Shown: positions 50,201-62,504, numbered from the stretch's first letter. The stretch: DNA of 64,000 bases from Rhodamnia argentea (GCF_020921035.1 NC_063157.1:25168985-25232984), one strand, 5' to 3'. The notes: a model not told the origin generated them from the letters alone. Made by a program: numbers and translations.

Positions 50201-53200
50201 CTTACAAGAAAAGTGGAGTACAAATTCTCCAGAATTGCAAATGGTTTTTGGGGTCTTTTCCCTTCTCTCTGGTTTTTTGATAAGATATCATATCTAATTT
50301 CCATGAAAAATGTGGACCTACCATTAGAAGATGCTGGCATCATTAAGTCATAAGTTATATGCCGGCATCTAGTGCAGCTGCATGATGAATTGTAGTGAAG
50401 ATAAAAGAAAAGGAGAAAACGAATATTTTGCAGAAAATCTGAAGTAGACAAGAACATGTTCATCATTCTGCAGATTTGAGGATGACAAGAATCTCTCTGG
50501 CATATTTGAGGAACTATGGGAAGAAAATACAAGCGGCGAACGAATTACCCTTCAATTGTACATGAGAGAAATAGTTTCTCTTATTTGTGACAACATTTCA
50601 TCTTCATCATGGGGAAGCAAGAAAAAGGTAGGCATTTGCTTTTGGTTTATTATATATTGCATTTAGTGTTTTTCCCAAAACCGTAAGTTATAAGGAAAGG
50701 GTCTTGTTAATATTTGTCCCTGGGAACTTGTTAAGCACGCTTAAGAACGAATGTTTTCATTTCCAAAGTATTGATATGCATAAAAATAAGAAAAACAGTG
50801 CATGGGAAAATTGCAATATTTCTTTGTTGAGTTACTTAACAAGTGCCCTGGGGGCACTCTTTACAAAATCCATGAGAAAAAGATTCCACAATGCCTCTCA
50901 TGCAAGCCAATCCTTACGTGTGAAGCACATAATCTGGATGTCAACTGGAGGCAGTAACAAAGGCATTTAAACTGAGGTAACAGGATAGGGAAAAATGAGG
51001 GAGTGCCAGGATTTAAAATCCTAACGTGCATTATGATACCATATTAGACACCTGTTTTTGTCCAAAAGCTTACACTGGAAACAAGCAAGTCCGTAATGCA
51101 TATATTGCATATTGATCTTTATTGATTGGCAGTGTCTATAATACTGAAAAAATCGTACTTCCAAGAAATGTCTGTCTTCAAGATCATAAGTTGGCCATCT
51201 CTTCTTATGTATATGAAATTGAAATGCCTGATTGTTTTTGTGAATGAATTTGCAGGCTGCCCAGGCAATTTGCAAGCTGGGTGAAGTATTGGGTGAATCC
51301 CTGTCTCCTTGTCATCAAGTTTTGCTCATATCTCTTATGAAAGAACTTCCCGGTCGATTATGGGAGGTAGGAATGGACTTTGCTAAAGGAGGGGCAATAT
51401 GTGTAGTTTGTGTTCTAAAGTACTAATGCAATGGCATGACACAAGAATAGCATGAGTAAAGGCTGAATTATTGCACATACTATACCAGTAAAACTTCCTT
51501 GCCTTGTCAGATTTTAATGCGTTAGTTTCTTCCTATAATATTGAAGGGGAAGGAGGCTCTTTTGTATGCCTTGGGTGCTCTTTCAAAGTCTTGCCATCAA
51601 GCCATCTCCAAGGAAGATCCCAACGCTGCAGGTGCGATTTTGGATTTGCTATCCTCTGCATGCACAAAAAAGGTCAAGAAATATCGGGAAGCCGCGCTTT
51701 TAAGCCTTGATCAGGTAATTCCAGATTATTGTTAGGGTGGTATTCCCCAATGCAATTGTCTTCATTTAGAAAAATGTAGGGATTTTAGGAGCTCTCATAT
51801 CAAGAAACATGTCAGCAGTACATTGTTTGGAAAGTGTGTTTCAGGTGTATTTCATTTCTTATTTCCTATCTAGAATTTGCCCCCAATCATCCTTCCTCTC
51901 TAATGAAGATCTTGAACTTGTCATGTTTTTTCAGGTTATAAAAGCATTTGGCAATCATGAGTTCTTCAACATGGTTTTTCCATTATTGTTTGACATGTGC
52001 AGTTCAGCCACTTCTGATAAGTCTGGACTAGCAAATGATTCTGCTAAATCAGGTTCATCCATATTTCTAGCTTGTCACTGTCCAGCTGTCAGGATTTTGA
52101 GTTGTCCTGCATTGCAACCTTTGAATTGCCTATGATAACTTTTTTGAGAATCCATATGATAACTTTCTCTCGTTGTTAAACTGTGCCTTTTACATGGCAT
52201 GGTTGATATGTGCAGATTATGATGGAAAAGAAGATTCTTCAGTTCCGCTCGAAAAAGTACTTGACTGTGTCACATCATGTATCCATGTGGCACATATAGA
52301 TGATATTCTCGAACAGAAAAATAACTTGAATCACCTCTGGATTGTCTCCCTCTCACCTGAGTTGTCATGGACTGGTATTTTCGTAACCAATTTTTTCTTA
52401 GGTGATTGCAGCATGGAAAGTGTTTCTATTAACTGTTTCATCATGCAGTCAAACTATCAGCTTTTCTATCAATTAAGGGACTCTGCTCAAGGATTCATGA
52501 CATTTTGCTTGATTGTCAGCTAGCTTCTCGACATGCAAATACAGCATCTTTGTTTCATGAGGTAATTAGGATTAACGTTCTTCTAATATTGCTGAGAAGC
52601 AGGGTACGTAAGGGCTGATATCTCTAACTTTGTTTAAGGAAATAGCTTTCCTTTATTTTGACAGACATGTTGCACTTACCAACTTTAGAATCAGTTGTCA
52701 TTCTTTCTCCAAATTGCTTTTCTGGATTCTGATCATCTGTTTTTCCTTTGCAATTTTAAGCTATTTTGTTCGGTGTCACCCAAAGTGGCGGAATGCATAG
52801 CCACAATTAAGATAGCGCAGGTTTGTCTTCACTTTCCCTTTGTGGTGGAAATCGCCTTCATCTTCTTCAAAACAATCTGATCTTGCGTGGCTTTCACATA
52901 GATGTAGGATTGTAGCATTATTAAGTCCCATGCATATATAGGTGACATTACTCCAGTAAATAAGAGTTTTGTTATCTGTTAAGAGTTCTGGAGTTTAGAT
53001 TAGATTGCCTTCACAATGTGAGGAAGCAGGATTTTTATTTTTCTTATATCTTTCAAGTTCAATGATTCCTGGTGTGGGCTCTGTATTAAACAAACTCTCG
53101 CATTCAGCTGGGGTTTTCCTTGGATTCAATTCCATTCTGACTCGAGGCACTAGGGGCAATTACTTTTACTTGGTTTGCATTTTTTATGATGATTCCTTCA

Positions 53201-53648
53201 GCCAAACCAGAGAGATCAGTTGATAGCATCCCAAGGATTTTTATATTTTAGTCAATGTAGGCATTTCTTGTCCGTGCGAGCAAGAGTAAGTTTGTATTTG
53301 GCATGGATTAGTTGACATGGTAAGTGGACCACCTAAAGAGTCCTAGATCGTCTTAGATCATTCCTGCAAATGCATGTTAGATGTTCATCTTGCACTGTTG
53401 ACCAATAATCCATTTGATATTAGAGAGATCTATTTTCAATCTTAATCTCTTTACTTTTTCAAATTTAGGTTCACATCAGCGCTTCAGAGTGCCTTTTGGA
53501 GATGATCACCCTTTGTAGGGAGCTTCCTTCAACGTTCTGGACAGATGCAGGTTTGAAGGATTTGCTGGCCCATCAACATGAGGTGGAAAAGAATGGACAA
53601 GCCAAGTCCTTGCTTAAGAGATGCATCCAATTACTAGAGACTTCATAG
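29205..53648 (+). CDS. ECM29: Proteasome adaptor/scaffold ECM29 homologue, 35 coding exons, 1809 aa
   Basis: HEAT-repeat protein that tethers the 26S proteasome core to its regulatory particle and to other compartments. Exons: 29205-29387, 32456-32623, 32744-32833, 33328-33464, 33551-33641, 33814-33896, 33996-34102, 35607-35759, 36815-36879, 37687-37774, 37888-37966, 38209-38317, 39640-39699, 39780-39898, 40384-40765, 40861-41045, 41138-41210, 42450-42600, 42678-42847, 42971-43321, 44176-44343, 44562-44855, 45047-45223, 47513-47776, 48353-48451, 48546-48730, 49663-49998, 50474-50627, 51256-51366, 51547-51714, 51935-52052, 52216-52374, 52449-52561, 52761-52820, 53469-53648. Every border is GT-AG and phases sum to 1810 codons; family length is ~1800. 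Conserved stretches include KARLMSVFCRSI-like KAKLMSVFCRSITAANSFP, KEERCAGTVWLLSLTMYCG, ELASQGMSIVYELGDASMKK, GSRLWRTREASCLALADIIQ, AAFRAMDDIKETVR. The start at 29205 follows homologues and a good context (gaaaATGGCG). Confidence 0.95.
29388..32455 (+). other. ECM29 intron 1 (3.07 kb)
   Basis: Non-coding. It contains a degenerate CCACC/CCATTG-rich stretch at 30090-30400 and a G/C homopolymer patch at 31195-31262. It looks like decayed repeats; no nested gene is seen. Confidence 0.7.
31195..31262 (+). repeat. G-rich patch inside AT-rich intron
   Basis: Runs of G (up to 7-8) and C around 'ggcgcggcgct' form several G-tracts that could fold as a G-quadruplex. It stands alone in AT-rich sequence. 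Confidence 0.7.
34103..35606 (+). other. ECM29 intron 7 (1.5 kb) with a 21-bp tandem repeat
   Basis: The unit starting 'ttgcttggcatagacgattt' is present twice without a mismatch at 34154-34174 and 34175-34195, just after the exon. The rest is AT-rich intron. Confidence 0.85.
35760..37686 (+). other. ECM29 introns 8 and 9
   Basis: Intron 8 is 35760-36814 and intron 9 is 36880-37686; the 65-nt exon 9 lies between. Short ORFs here (for example 36078-36365) have no family signal. Confidence 0.7.
37975..38082 (+). repeat. Compound CT / CA / A microsatellite at the start of ECM29 intron 11
   Basis: Just after the donor at 37967 come (CT)n with C runs, then (CACA)n, then about 18 A. Length is likely polymorphic. 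Confidence 0.85.
38107..38252 (+). repeat. 73-bp tandem duplication spanning the ECM29 exon 12 splice acceptor
   Basis: 'ggattgtcccctatttgttc' at 38107 recurs as 'ggattatcccatatttgttg' at 38180; both copies run through a TTAG acceptor (38135 and 38208) into 'ggata.a...gatatggctgct'. Only the downstream acceptor keeps the ECM29 frame. The upstream one reads DREDMAARLIAF and meets a stop inside the second copy. Confidence 0.9.
38318..39639 (+). other. ECM29 intron 12 (1.3 kb)
   Basis: AT-rich. It has a (GGT)n tract near 39100-39115 and a 55-bp imperfect tandem duplication just before the exon 13 acceptor: 'atgcatctcc.tttatgag' at 39533 and 39588. Confidence 0.75.
41211..42449 (+). other. ECM29 intron 17 (1.2 kb)
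   Basis: Non-coding. A G homopolymer of about 9 sits near 41357-41367. ORF read-through from exon 17 is not conserved. Confidence 0.7.
43322..44175 (+). other. ECM29 intron 20
   Basis: 0.85 kb of AT-rich intron with no coding or repeat signal I can support. Confidence 0.7.
45224..47512 (+). other. ECM29 intron 23 (2.3 kb) with repeat insertion
   Basis: A ~65-bp segment ('gactgttctgaaagcttaag' ... 'aatatttaagtattctatca') occurs twice, near 46093 and 46290, as direct repeats. Between them is 'agatttgaactcggaatctc', wording common in plant retro-derived repeats. The direct repeats probably bracket or belong to an old insertion. No gene is present. Confidence 0.6.
48731..49662 (+). other. ECM29 intron 26
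   Basis: 0.93 kb intron. Near 49210-49290 'agctccgatggagattcggt' and 'tctccgatggatcagtaatc' form a short imperfect direct repeat. Nothing else is seen. Confidence 0.6.
50628..51255 (+). other. ECM29 intron 28
   Basis: 0.63 kb intron with no coding or repeat signal. Confidence 0.6.
52821..53468 (+). other. ECM29 intron 34
   Basis: 0.65 kb intron before the terminal exon. The ORF at 53005-53223 shows no family signal. Confidence 0.6.
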
Positions 53649-56090
53649 AGGAAAACGTGAAAGTGATTTGATTTGGATGAGAGGTAAGTAGACTCCTGGC
53701 CACTGCAGGTGAAATGTGATAAATGGGTAAAATCAGGAAAAGAGCTGAAGTGAGGAGGTAAATTTAAAATATGCAATGATGGCACCGCCTTGGTAACCTT
53801 TTGGATAAACTATAATGTCTGACCCAAGGCGAATTAAGCAAAGCAAAATAAGAGCTTAGCTAGACATGTTTTAAGGGTATACACGTTGGCCCTGCATATG
53901 TCAAGCCCGTGGTATTTACAGGTTTAAATAGATATTACACGGTCTTGATATCTTTCACTGAAGGAGCCGACTACTATATTCTTTGTTACTCTCATTTAGC
54001 TCTGTATGTTCTTATTAGCAAACACTGATTAGTTCTGAACTAACCAATCCGATGTTTCAGTGCATAACATAATCCTTTTTGTTTTCCTGATTGGATATGA
54101 ACGTGCTATTTTTCAGTTATTTAGTTAAATGAAATTTTGGGAGCAGGAATTATGATCCATCTAATAAATAATGATCTGATGCAGCCTGTCACGTCCTCAC
54201 TAGTAAACTCAGCATGGATGGAGAGACATTTCTCTGGTCTCGTCCCCAAAGCCTCAGCATAGAGGGAGACGCAGTGCGGCGTTGTGTTCATGAACAAAGA
54301 TTTATTGCTCTAGCTGCAGAACACCAGCTCATGCAATCGTCCATTTTCCGGCTTTGACAGAAGAGTTTGGTGGCGGCTGAGTTGCTGGTCCCTCGTGCAA
54401 GCACACAACCTGAAGGGAACTGAGGAATTTACATAAATTAACGCTTGTATTCTGTGTATTTAGTATAGTCTGGGATCTCTTAATTAGTCTCTCTTTTCTT
54501 ACATTTTAGAACTTTAGACATGGAAAATTTGAAGGCAAAAAGCAACACTCTTGGTGTATGATCTTTTACGTCGACTGTCTGCCTATCTTAACAAAGAGAT
54601 TGATTGCGGTACAATGCCATGAACAACCCTATATATATTCCGACATACTAAACAGACAGTATCGGGGTTCCTTCATTATAGGGTGATTCTTTCATGCTTC
54701 TTAGCTTGAGAAGATCTTCACCTCGATCCTTCCTTTCTACTTTTGTAGATACCCTGTTCTTCCCTGCTGAAGCGCCTGTTCTCACAAACTTGATCATTCG
54801 TCATGTTTAGGTGCTATTGCATGAAGTTACATTTGTCAGAAATGTTTGTCAAATTCGAGGAAGTTCAACACCGGGGCAACCATCAGCTGGTAAAATAGCC
54901 TGAATTTTTTGCAAATCATGAGTCTTCTAAGAAAGAGGATCCAAAAGCCTAATGTTAAGCTGCTTGTTCTAATATATTGGACATTTAATTTAAACTCAAT
55001 CGAGGTGGTGATGTGAATAGTAAAGCATTTGGTTTGTTGGGCTTCAATTCTTGCTTTGCTAAGTCAAATGTGCTTGGATTTTGGCTTGTAAACTCAGGTT
55101 AAAGCAGGAGTTTGTTAAAAGAAGATGAGAAAGGAAGAAAACATTAAGAGATATTTCTTTCCTGCGTTTAATGAGCATTAGATTTGAAGGAATAAATTAC
55201 GTTAATCATTCAACGACAAAAAGTAATTTTCTACCATCTCATGTGCATGCATGATTATCTAATCAACGGGCAATTTCACCCAAATTATAAAATTTATTAA
55301 TTGAAAGCCATTAAGAACTAAAACCCAAAAAAAAAAAACAGAAAACACGTGGAATATTTCTTCGTTTTTATGTTGATCTTGGTTCATTCTAAAGTTTTTT
55401 TCTTTGTTTGCATTTTGGGGGAAAGGACTTTTTTCGCAATTTTTCAAGCCTGATCAAAACATTTGGTCAGGTAATTCTTGATTTGCCATGATATCCTATT
55501 TTCTTACACGCAACAAGGGATGGGCAAAATTTTCAATATTTAGCAAATTTGACAACAATATCAACTTTCTTTGTTTATATTACTCGTAGCAGACTTCATG
55601 CTCTCCTGCACGGTCGAAACGTAACTTTACACAACATTATCTGCATTTCAAGGCCTTTGACTTGAGGCAGATCCGGAGGTGCTTTGAAATGCTGCATTTT
55701 CAATATACAAATACATTTTTTCTTATAATTTTGCCGTCACTCAATTCTCATAATTCTGGAAATGTCCCCACCTCGCGATTTCACTTATGGGGGTTCAGAC
55801 CGCCAACAAAGCCAGATTTGGCTATCGGCAAGCTAGTTTGGCATCGACCAACCACACTTGAGACCGCCTAACCTCGGGTGACATCACTTGGGGTTGCGGC
55901 ACCTAGCCACGCTTGAGGTCGTTTGACCTCGGGGTGGCCTGGGTCGCGCAACCTCAAGCGAAGCTTGTCGAAATTTCGCTGACAAATGCATTTTAGATTC
56001 ATGAAATTACTGAAAAGCTCACTCGAATGATGTGGCGATCTCTCGGTTCCTCTACCTGCTTGCTATTTTAATATGATATTACATATAGTA
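53649..56090. other. 3' flank of ECM29 and spacer
   Basis: The ECM29 3' UTR probably runs a few hundred bases past 53648. The rest has no gene. 55780-55980 is a GC-rich island of degenerate 'cctcgggtgacatc / gaggtcgtttgacctcgggg' units of the sort found inside plant foldback elements. Confidence 0.5.
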
Positions 56091-56099
56091 ATTGGCGCA

Positions 56100-57700
56100 T
56101 GTGAAAGACTATACTATACAAGACGGCCATATAAAATACAAGTGCATAAAAACGAACGACAGGCATGGCACCTAATTTTATATATATAATCAGTTTATTA
56201 CATTTTCCGTTTCAAAATACGAAACAACATCTAGGAGACATCATAATATACTGAGCGCTCCCACCTCATCATCCACCACCAAACCATCCACCACCAAACG
56301 GCCACGCTTATACATAGCCCTGTCTAAGCATCTGAAAAGAGGGCAACAAACAACAGCGAGCTGAAGCTAAGCAAGTATAACATCTAACCGAACAACTAAA
56401 CTGTCCATTCACCATTCATTCGAGCACAACTCACAAGCAAGAAATCATCGGGATACCAAACAGAAGCCACCATAGAACATAAGGACGAAGGGGTCACAAG
56501 ACAATCAAATATCTAGTAGCTAAAGTGAAAATGAAAGAGCCGCACAACTACATTGAACCTCCCCTACACCTTAAGGCTAGACATTCATATAATCTCGATT
56601 CCGATCCGCGTCAAGTAGGCGACTTATCAAGCGAACCAACTTTAATTTCAACCTACCTAAAGCCAAATATCAACCATATAACCAGCGAGCATACCAAGCA
56701 AACACTGAACCTCAAGGGTCTTTCGTCAAACCATGATCGAACCCACCTTGCACAGTTCCACCTCAATTCATCTCAAACAGACGACAACCAGGACGATTAG
56801 CTCACATAATCTACTTGTCCACGACCCAGAGATGTCAAATCAAGCAACGGATCGGATATGTAAAACCATCTTCCTCGCCATGCAAGCCCGACTATAAGTC
56901 GGCATACCCACAGCCAAACCGACGGTCCAAGACCCTTTTTTAATTCCTCACAAATCAACGACAAACTTGACTATCCACTTACATGTTCAGCTCACCCAAG
57001 ACCCGGGGACAACAACTTAAGCAATGGATCTTACATGAAACACCAATTTCCCAACCATGCAAGCTACCCATACACAAAATCAACATTCCACGCTAAAACG
57101 ACCGAGAAATGGCAATCTAGTGGTAAGGATAGATATCTACTTTCCTCAAGATCGCGAACAACGAAACGGGAGCTAAAACGCGTAAGAAACGAGCTCGAAG
57201 GATCCCTTTTTCCTCCTAGGCGCCACGCGGGTTCAAGGGCGAGCAAGAAGGATGAGTGCCGTCGAGGCAAGATCGAGCGAGAGCTGAGGTCGAGGGGTGA
57301 TGCTGAGGGCTGAACGTCGCCGCCGTCGCCAACGAGGGGCTCGAACGAGCCGGGGAAGTGCGCGGCATTGCGGGCGTAGGTCATGGTCGGTGTGGGCGGA
57401 GTGGACGAGGATGAGGGGGAGGGTGTCCACAGTGAGGGAGAAGGAAAAGAGCGAAGGCAGAGAGAAGGGGGTTTATATATGGGGTCGGTCAAGTGACGGT
57501 GGGTGCTCCGTTCGCGCTCAAGATCCGGGACCAACTCAACCGGATCAGAAACTTTATACCGACGCCACTGTTCAAATCATTGCACTGAACTTCAAACTGT
57601 GCTTCATTTAACTTCTTATAATCTCACGTACACAACATAAACTTCATCACATAATCCGTTTTAGTCACTAAATAGACAGACGAAAATCAGGCTATCACAA
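56100..57700 (-). mobile_element. Possible solo LTR (minus orientation)
   Basis: Read on the minus strand the segment opens 'tgtgatagcctgattttcgt' (57700 down), a start typical of plant Ty3/gypsy LTRs. A TATATAAA-type box lies at about 57471-57479 with a GC-rich stretch downstream. It then holds two related ~130-bp blocks (near 57030-56930 and 56860-56750: 'gggtcttgggtgagctgaac' against 'gggtcgtggacaagtagatt'). No gag/pol is seen on either side. The far end and a target duplication could not be fixed. A gene-free promoter/lncRNA region is an alternative. Confidence 0.35.
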
Positions 57701-57989
57701 ATAAAGAGTTGGTTCTTCCTTCTTTAGAGAGAAGAGATCAAGAGAGGAGATCTTCTGCTCACGACGAAAATTTTTTATCGTCCTTGGAAAAAATGGAAGT
57801 CTCATTCCTATCTAAAGCAACTTTTACTTACATCAACGTAGTTATATGTAAATCTAGAGCAATCGCATGATGAACTAAGAAATCACCAATAGCGGATCTC
57901 TTACAAGATCAATTTGGATTGGCTCTGGCATTTAAGTCAATGTGGCTTCTCAATGTGTTTTTAAAACACTTTTTACCAAATACTACTTG

Positions 57990-58690
57990 CATTTCGAAAA
58001 AAACTTTCAGTCCAAAGGCTGAAAAATTATCCAAAAAGTCCTAAATTTATTGCACTTTTGTCAATTTAGTATTAAAACTTTTAATTTTACCAATTGAGCC
58101 CTAAAATTTTCATATTTTGCCAATTTAACCAATTTTGGCTAGCAATTACTTCTATTTTCTTTTACTTTTTTTTTCCCTTTCTTCTCTCCATTGCCATCGA
58201 TGAGTTCGGCAATGGTTGAACAACAACTTGTTCGAAGTTGATAGGTTGTTGGTAAGCTCCCAAATCTCCTTCCTTTAGCTAGTGCGCAAACAAGCGATGC
58301 TCGAGTGGGCGTCGGCCGCCCTCACATGAGGCTGGTGGAGGAACAAGGAAAGAAAAAAAGAAAAAGAAAAGAAGTAAAACAAGTAAAAGAAAACAGAAGA
58401 AAAGAAAAAATAAAAAAATAAATTAAAATTTTGAAAAAAATCTTAAAACATCATTAAAAATTATCAACTTTAGTACCGGCCGTGCCATATAAGACGTCCG
58501 GCGTCCATATTAGCGATATTCGGCCAAAATTGATTGGATAAACTGAATCGGTATAACGTGAAATGATTTAAGACTCAATCGGTAAAATTAAAATATTTAG
58601 GTGAATTGGCAAACTGCAATAAGTTGAAGACTTTTTGGACAATTTTCTCATCCAAAGGCCTTTACATTTTTTGAAAGACTTTTTCCCAAA
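57990..58690. mobile_element. Foldback/MITE-like element
   Basis: Inverted arms: left 'tccaaaggctgaaaaattat ... ccaaaaagtcctaaatttattgc' (58011 on); right, reversed, 'cctttggatgagaaaattgt ... ccaaaaagtcttcaacttattgc' (ending ~58660). Further in, 'ttttaattttaccaattgag' pairs with 'ctcaatcggtaaaattaaaa'. No ORF; ends approximate. Confidence 0.65.
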
Positions 58691-58904
58691 ACCGAATCAA
58701 ACGTAGCAAGGGCATCCTGGTCAATTAGAAAAGTGTTCATTTACTTGTTTGAATAATTAGGAAACATAAGAAAAGAAAAAGGGAAAATAGCTTCTTTCCA
58801 ATTTGAGAGTAAATTAATATGTTGGTCCAGAGGAGGGGGGAGCAATTTTCTTATAACTTTCTCCCTCTTCAGTCGTCTCTCTTAATAAAGCAAAACGAAG
58901 GCCC

Positions 58905-58906
<2 letters not shown>

Positions 58907-58938
<32 letters not shown>
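58907..58938 (+). repeat. (AG)16 microsatellite in 5' leader
   Basis: A perfect AG run 34 nt before the ATG of the small gene at 58972. GA tracts are common in plant 5' UTRs and may bind BPC/GAGA factors. Confidence 0.9.
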
Positions 58939-58940
<2 letters not shown>

Positions 58941-58971
58941 CTTTTGCATTCGCGGTTGCATCGGAGAGAGG

Positions 58972-61717
58972 ATGGACGACCAAGAATTCAAGCGCCTCCT
59001 AGATCTCTTCCCTCTCGTCCGATCCCGCGACTACTGTGTCAGTCCCTCTCTCTCTTTCTCTGAGTTGCTTTTCCATGTAATTGGTGTTACGGGCGTTCCT
59101 GTTTGAAATTGGTGGTTGTGCTCTACTTTCTTGTTAGGACGGTGAGGAAGATGGATTACGGAGCATTTTCTGTGGTTTTCCCAGGAAAAAAGATGACCCT
59201 TTTAGTGGTGAAGTGGGAGAAGCCGCTTGCTTGATTTTGTTTGTTTACTAGAGGTCTTGCGTGTGGTTAGATTTGTGACTAGACATCCACCCTCTTGAGA
59301 ATTTTTGGGTATGTAAAGCTTTATGCAAATTACGAAGAGAGAGGTTCAATGGGAACCCATCTGAATTTAAACGTTTGTGTCAGCTCAATTCAAGTTTGCC
59401 AACATGGGTCATTCTACCGTGGCTTAGCCTACTCAATAGGTTAGAACTTTCCCGAAAAGAAGGTAGTAATGAGTCATAGTGAGTCTCAGACACAATCAGG
59501 GGAAAAACTTCTTTCTACTAGACCAATTGATGAATCCAGCGTATCCTTAAGTATGAATGTTGGGCTGCGAAAGGAACCATTTTTTAATTGCTTGTGCCTG
59601 GAATCAATCCTTGTCTCTTGTTCATTTTGGGGGTTCTATTTCTGTGTTTTTGATGCTTACACTCAATGGTCACTCGAGATGAACATTCTTATGCCCTTAG
59701 TATGGAAAACATTTTTCTGCACTGATGATTATCTGTTTGCTATGCTCTCAGGCTGATGAAGATTCTTCAGGACAGTCGACCTCTCAGTCAACAAGAGATA
59801 GTTTGGTAATTATAACTGCGAAAGTATTTATATTCGTGGTATAGCGGAACATGTTTAATATACATTGGCATTTGGTTGCTGAGATCACCTTGTTTCGTTA
59901 TGCACAACAGGTGAAGGAATTGCGAGGTCCATTGGCTGAGGTCGAGGACAGTGAACCAAGGACTGTTATAGAACAGTCTGGTAACCTACAACCTTGGGAA
60001 CCTGCATTTTATTTGTCATCTTCCTAAGGAACTCGGGCATATGACTTTTCATCTCCAGATGTGAATTATCAGATATTCCTTGCAATGTGTCTATAACAGA
60101 GTCCTTAACCTGTTACCCTGCATCTCTGATGAAACATGGCTTTGCTTCTTCATTTTTTATTTTTTTTTTGTCATTCGTTGCAATCGGTGAGACTGAGCCT
60201 GAAGGAGCTTGACGCAGCTTCTATGACTCTTTCTCTGTCATTACACAATCAAGGATGGATTTAAATTGCCCTTTGTGGTGGCACCACTCCTGGCTGGTTT
60301 GGTTGATAATTAGAGGCAAAACAATACTTGAATAATGGTTTATGGTTTGCTCTGAGTTTTAGAAAACCATTCAATTGTGAAAATGACTGACAAGTTTTGG
60401 TTTTGCGACAACTTATTAGGAAAAATTATCCGAAAATCTTTCCTTTTTTAAGCAAACAATAAACTACTTTGATCTTCAAATTGTCCATCTCAGAATCTTG
60501 GTAAAATGATGTCACAAGTTGCATCGGAAGTATTAAGTATGCCTTCTTTGGAGATTTGGCCCTTCTATTCAATCCTTGGCTATGTTTAAGAGGTTGATTT
60601 ATTCTAAGCTTTTGACTTAATCCTGAGCTACCTTGATTTGGGCAGATAAAGATGTTTTCTACATTAACTTCATCATTGCCTTTGTCCCGCAATAAATTGC
60701 CATATGACGCTAGGTGGTTAATAAGTGGAGATGGCATGCATATGTTTCAGTTTCTGAGGCATCTTTGTACTTGGAAGGCATTTTTGTAATAGGAAATTGT
60801 ACTCATCTCTTTGGCCTATGTCTGTTTTGGCAGATGCATTCTGGGGGAAGCTACTATTGGCTGCTGAGAGGAAGGTACATCAAGCTCCATCAGTAGCATA
60901 CTCTGATACTAAAGAGAGATGTGTTAAAGCAACTGCTCATTTAGTAGCACTCTACTCTGCATGCCTTTTTTGTCCTTCTGCGTGACTTTATTAGCTGCTC
61001 AATTCATTTACTGGAATGATTGTGTTTGATTGCACTGTACATGCACAAGGTAAAAGTATAAGTAAGACTACAGGTGATTGCGTGAAAAGTTAAGAGTTGA
61101 GTGACATTGGAAGGCATGATTTTGATAGCAAGGATATCTTTGCTAATTGAACCTTCATTTTCTTGGCTTAAGTATTACTAGAATAAGACGAGGTATAGCA
61201 TGTCGAATAGCTGTCTAGAGGCAGCTCTATGCGTAAAGAAATGGAAGTTAGTATCTAACCAGTATTTCACTCGAACTTGACATGCAGGTAGACTTCACTT
61301 TTTTGATGAAAAAAGTCAAAGTAGACCTTCAGTTTAATGCTCCAAAGACACATGTTTTTGGGAAAGATTGTTGATATATGTCTAGTTGGGATATTGTCTT
61401 AAGGGAAAATCCAGGATTTGACTTGATGTCCTTCTATTGATTTCTCCTATAGATTTAAAAAAAAACTATGTGTGATTGTTTTTCAGGTCGGTGCTGCTGA
61501 GGCGGAGAGGTTTTGCGAAGTCTTTCAACAAGTTCATAGGAAACTGGTGCGTAGAGATCTAGTCCTGGTTCAGTCGTAATCCCTTCGTCTCTTAACTTTC
61601 CTAAGTTTGCCGTATTGATCTCACTATACCATATGCATAATAATGCAGGTATATGAAGAACTGACGTTAGACGCTGCACAGAAATTCATAAACTCGTCAA
61701 GAAGTCCGAGCGAGTAG
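58972..61717 (+). CDS. Small conserved-looking protein of unknown function, 6 exons, 119 aa
   Basis: Exons 58972-59037, 59752-59805, 59911-59980, 60834-60874, 61487-61546, 61649-61717; all GT-AG, phases close on a TAG. The protein starts MDDQEFKRLLDLFPLVRSRD, has an acidic Ser-rich middle (ADEDSSGQSTSQSTRDS) and ends with a helical part (WGKLLLAAERKVGAAEAERF, CEVFQQVHRKLVYEELTLDA). It has no signal peptide, membrane segment or catalytic motif. I do not recognise the family. Support for reality is the in-phase chain of six small exons each with clear splice sites, an AG-rich leader, and protein-like composition. The first donor (GTCAGT) is less certain than the others. It may be an adaptor or subunit of a complex, but that is a guess. 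Confidence 0.75.
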
Positions 61718-62500
61718 CTCCTTCCTGGATTGATCTCTTTTATATCCGGTCCTTGTACTTAAAGTCGTTAACGTTTCCTCCCTTATCTTCAGCTTAGTTG
61801 TTCTTGTGTACTATCATTTCCCAAACCTGTGGAACGGGAGAGCATAGTTTAATTAAAGGTAGGCCACTGCACATTGAACAGATGATTGTCTACAATCATT
61901 TGGGGTTTGCTCGACGGAAGGAGAAAAGACCAGAATTGGCAACAGCAAGGTTGGTGGTGAGTAAAGGAGCTCCAACTGACCTTGCAAGCGGTTGCTTTGT
62001 ACCATGTTAACGTTGGTTATCTTTGCATCTTTAAATCGATGTACGATGAATCCGAGAAAGAGATGCGGCAAAATTATCTCATCATGCCGGCTCTCCTATT
62101 CAATACTAATCCGACATATGCCGCAAACTCGAATCGAAGTGAACAAGGTACAAGGAGGTGAGCGAGCAGCGTGGCCTAAAATGATTGGCGTATCACGTTG
62201 CAGCTATTATGAGATTTCGGGTTCGTTCTTACTACCCGTGGCTTCATTCAGACCAAAGTCACGAGACAGTAATTTCTTGGAAACTCCTCGAGTGATGACT
62301 TAGGTTTTCAATTTTCAGGCGCAAAGCCTGATTCGAATGCTACCCTAAAAAATATTTTGGGTGAAGCAGATGGGCAGAAAACACCAACCTAAGAGGAACT
62401 CAAGAAGGCTTTTTTTGGGTCAGAGAACTCAAGAGAGTTTGACTTGCAAAGTTTACTAAAAATTCCACTTGATTCTGATTTGGGTCCATGTAATGTAAGA
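61718..62500. other. Spacer between the small gene and the methyltransferase gene
   Basis: 3' UTR of the upstream gene, then non-coding sequence. ORFs at 61798-62010 and 61992-62303 have no supporting signal. Confidence 0.5.
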
Positions 62501-62504
62501 TATT

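Noticed and set aside
57064-57534. 156-codon minus-strand ORF
   Set aside because: Low-complexity Ser/Pro/Arg content inside a probable LTR; no recognisable protein.
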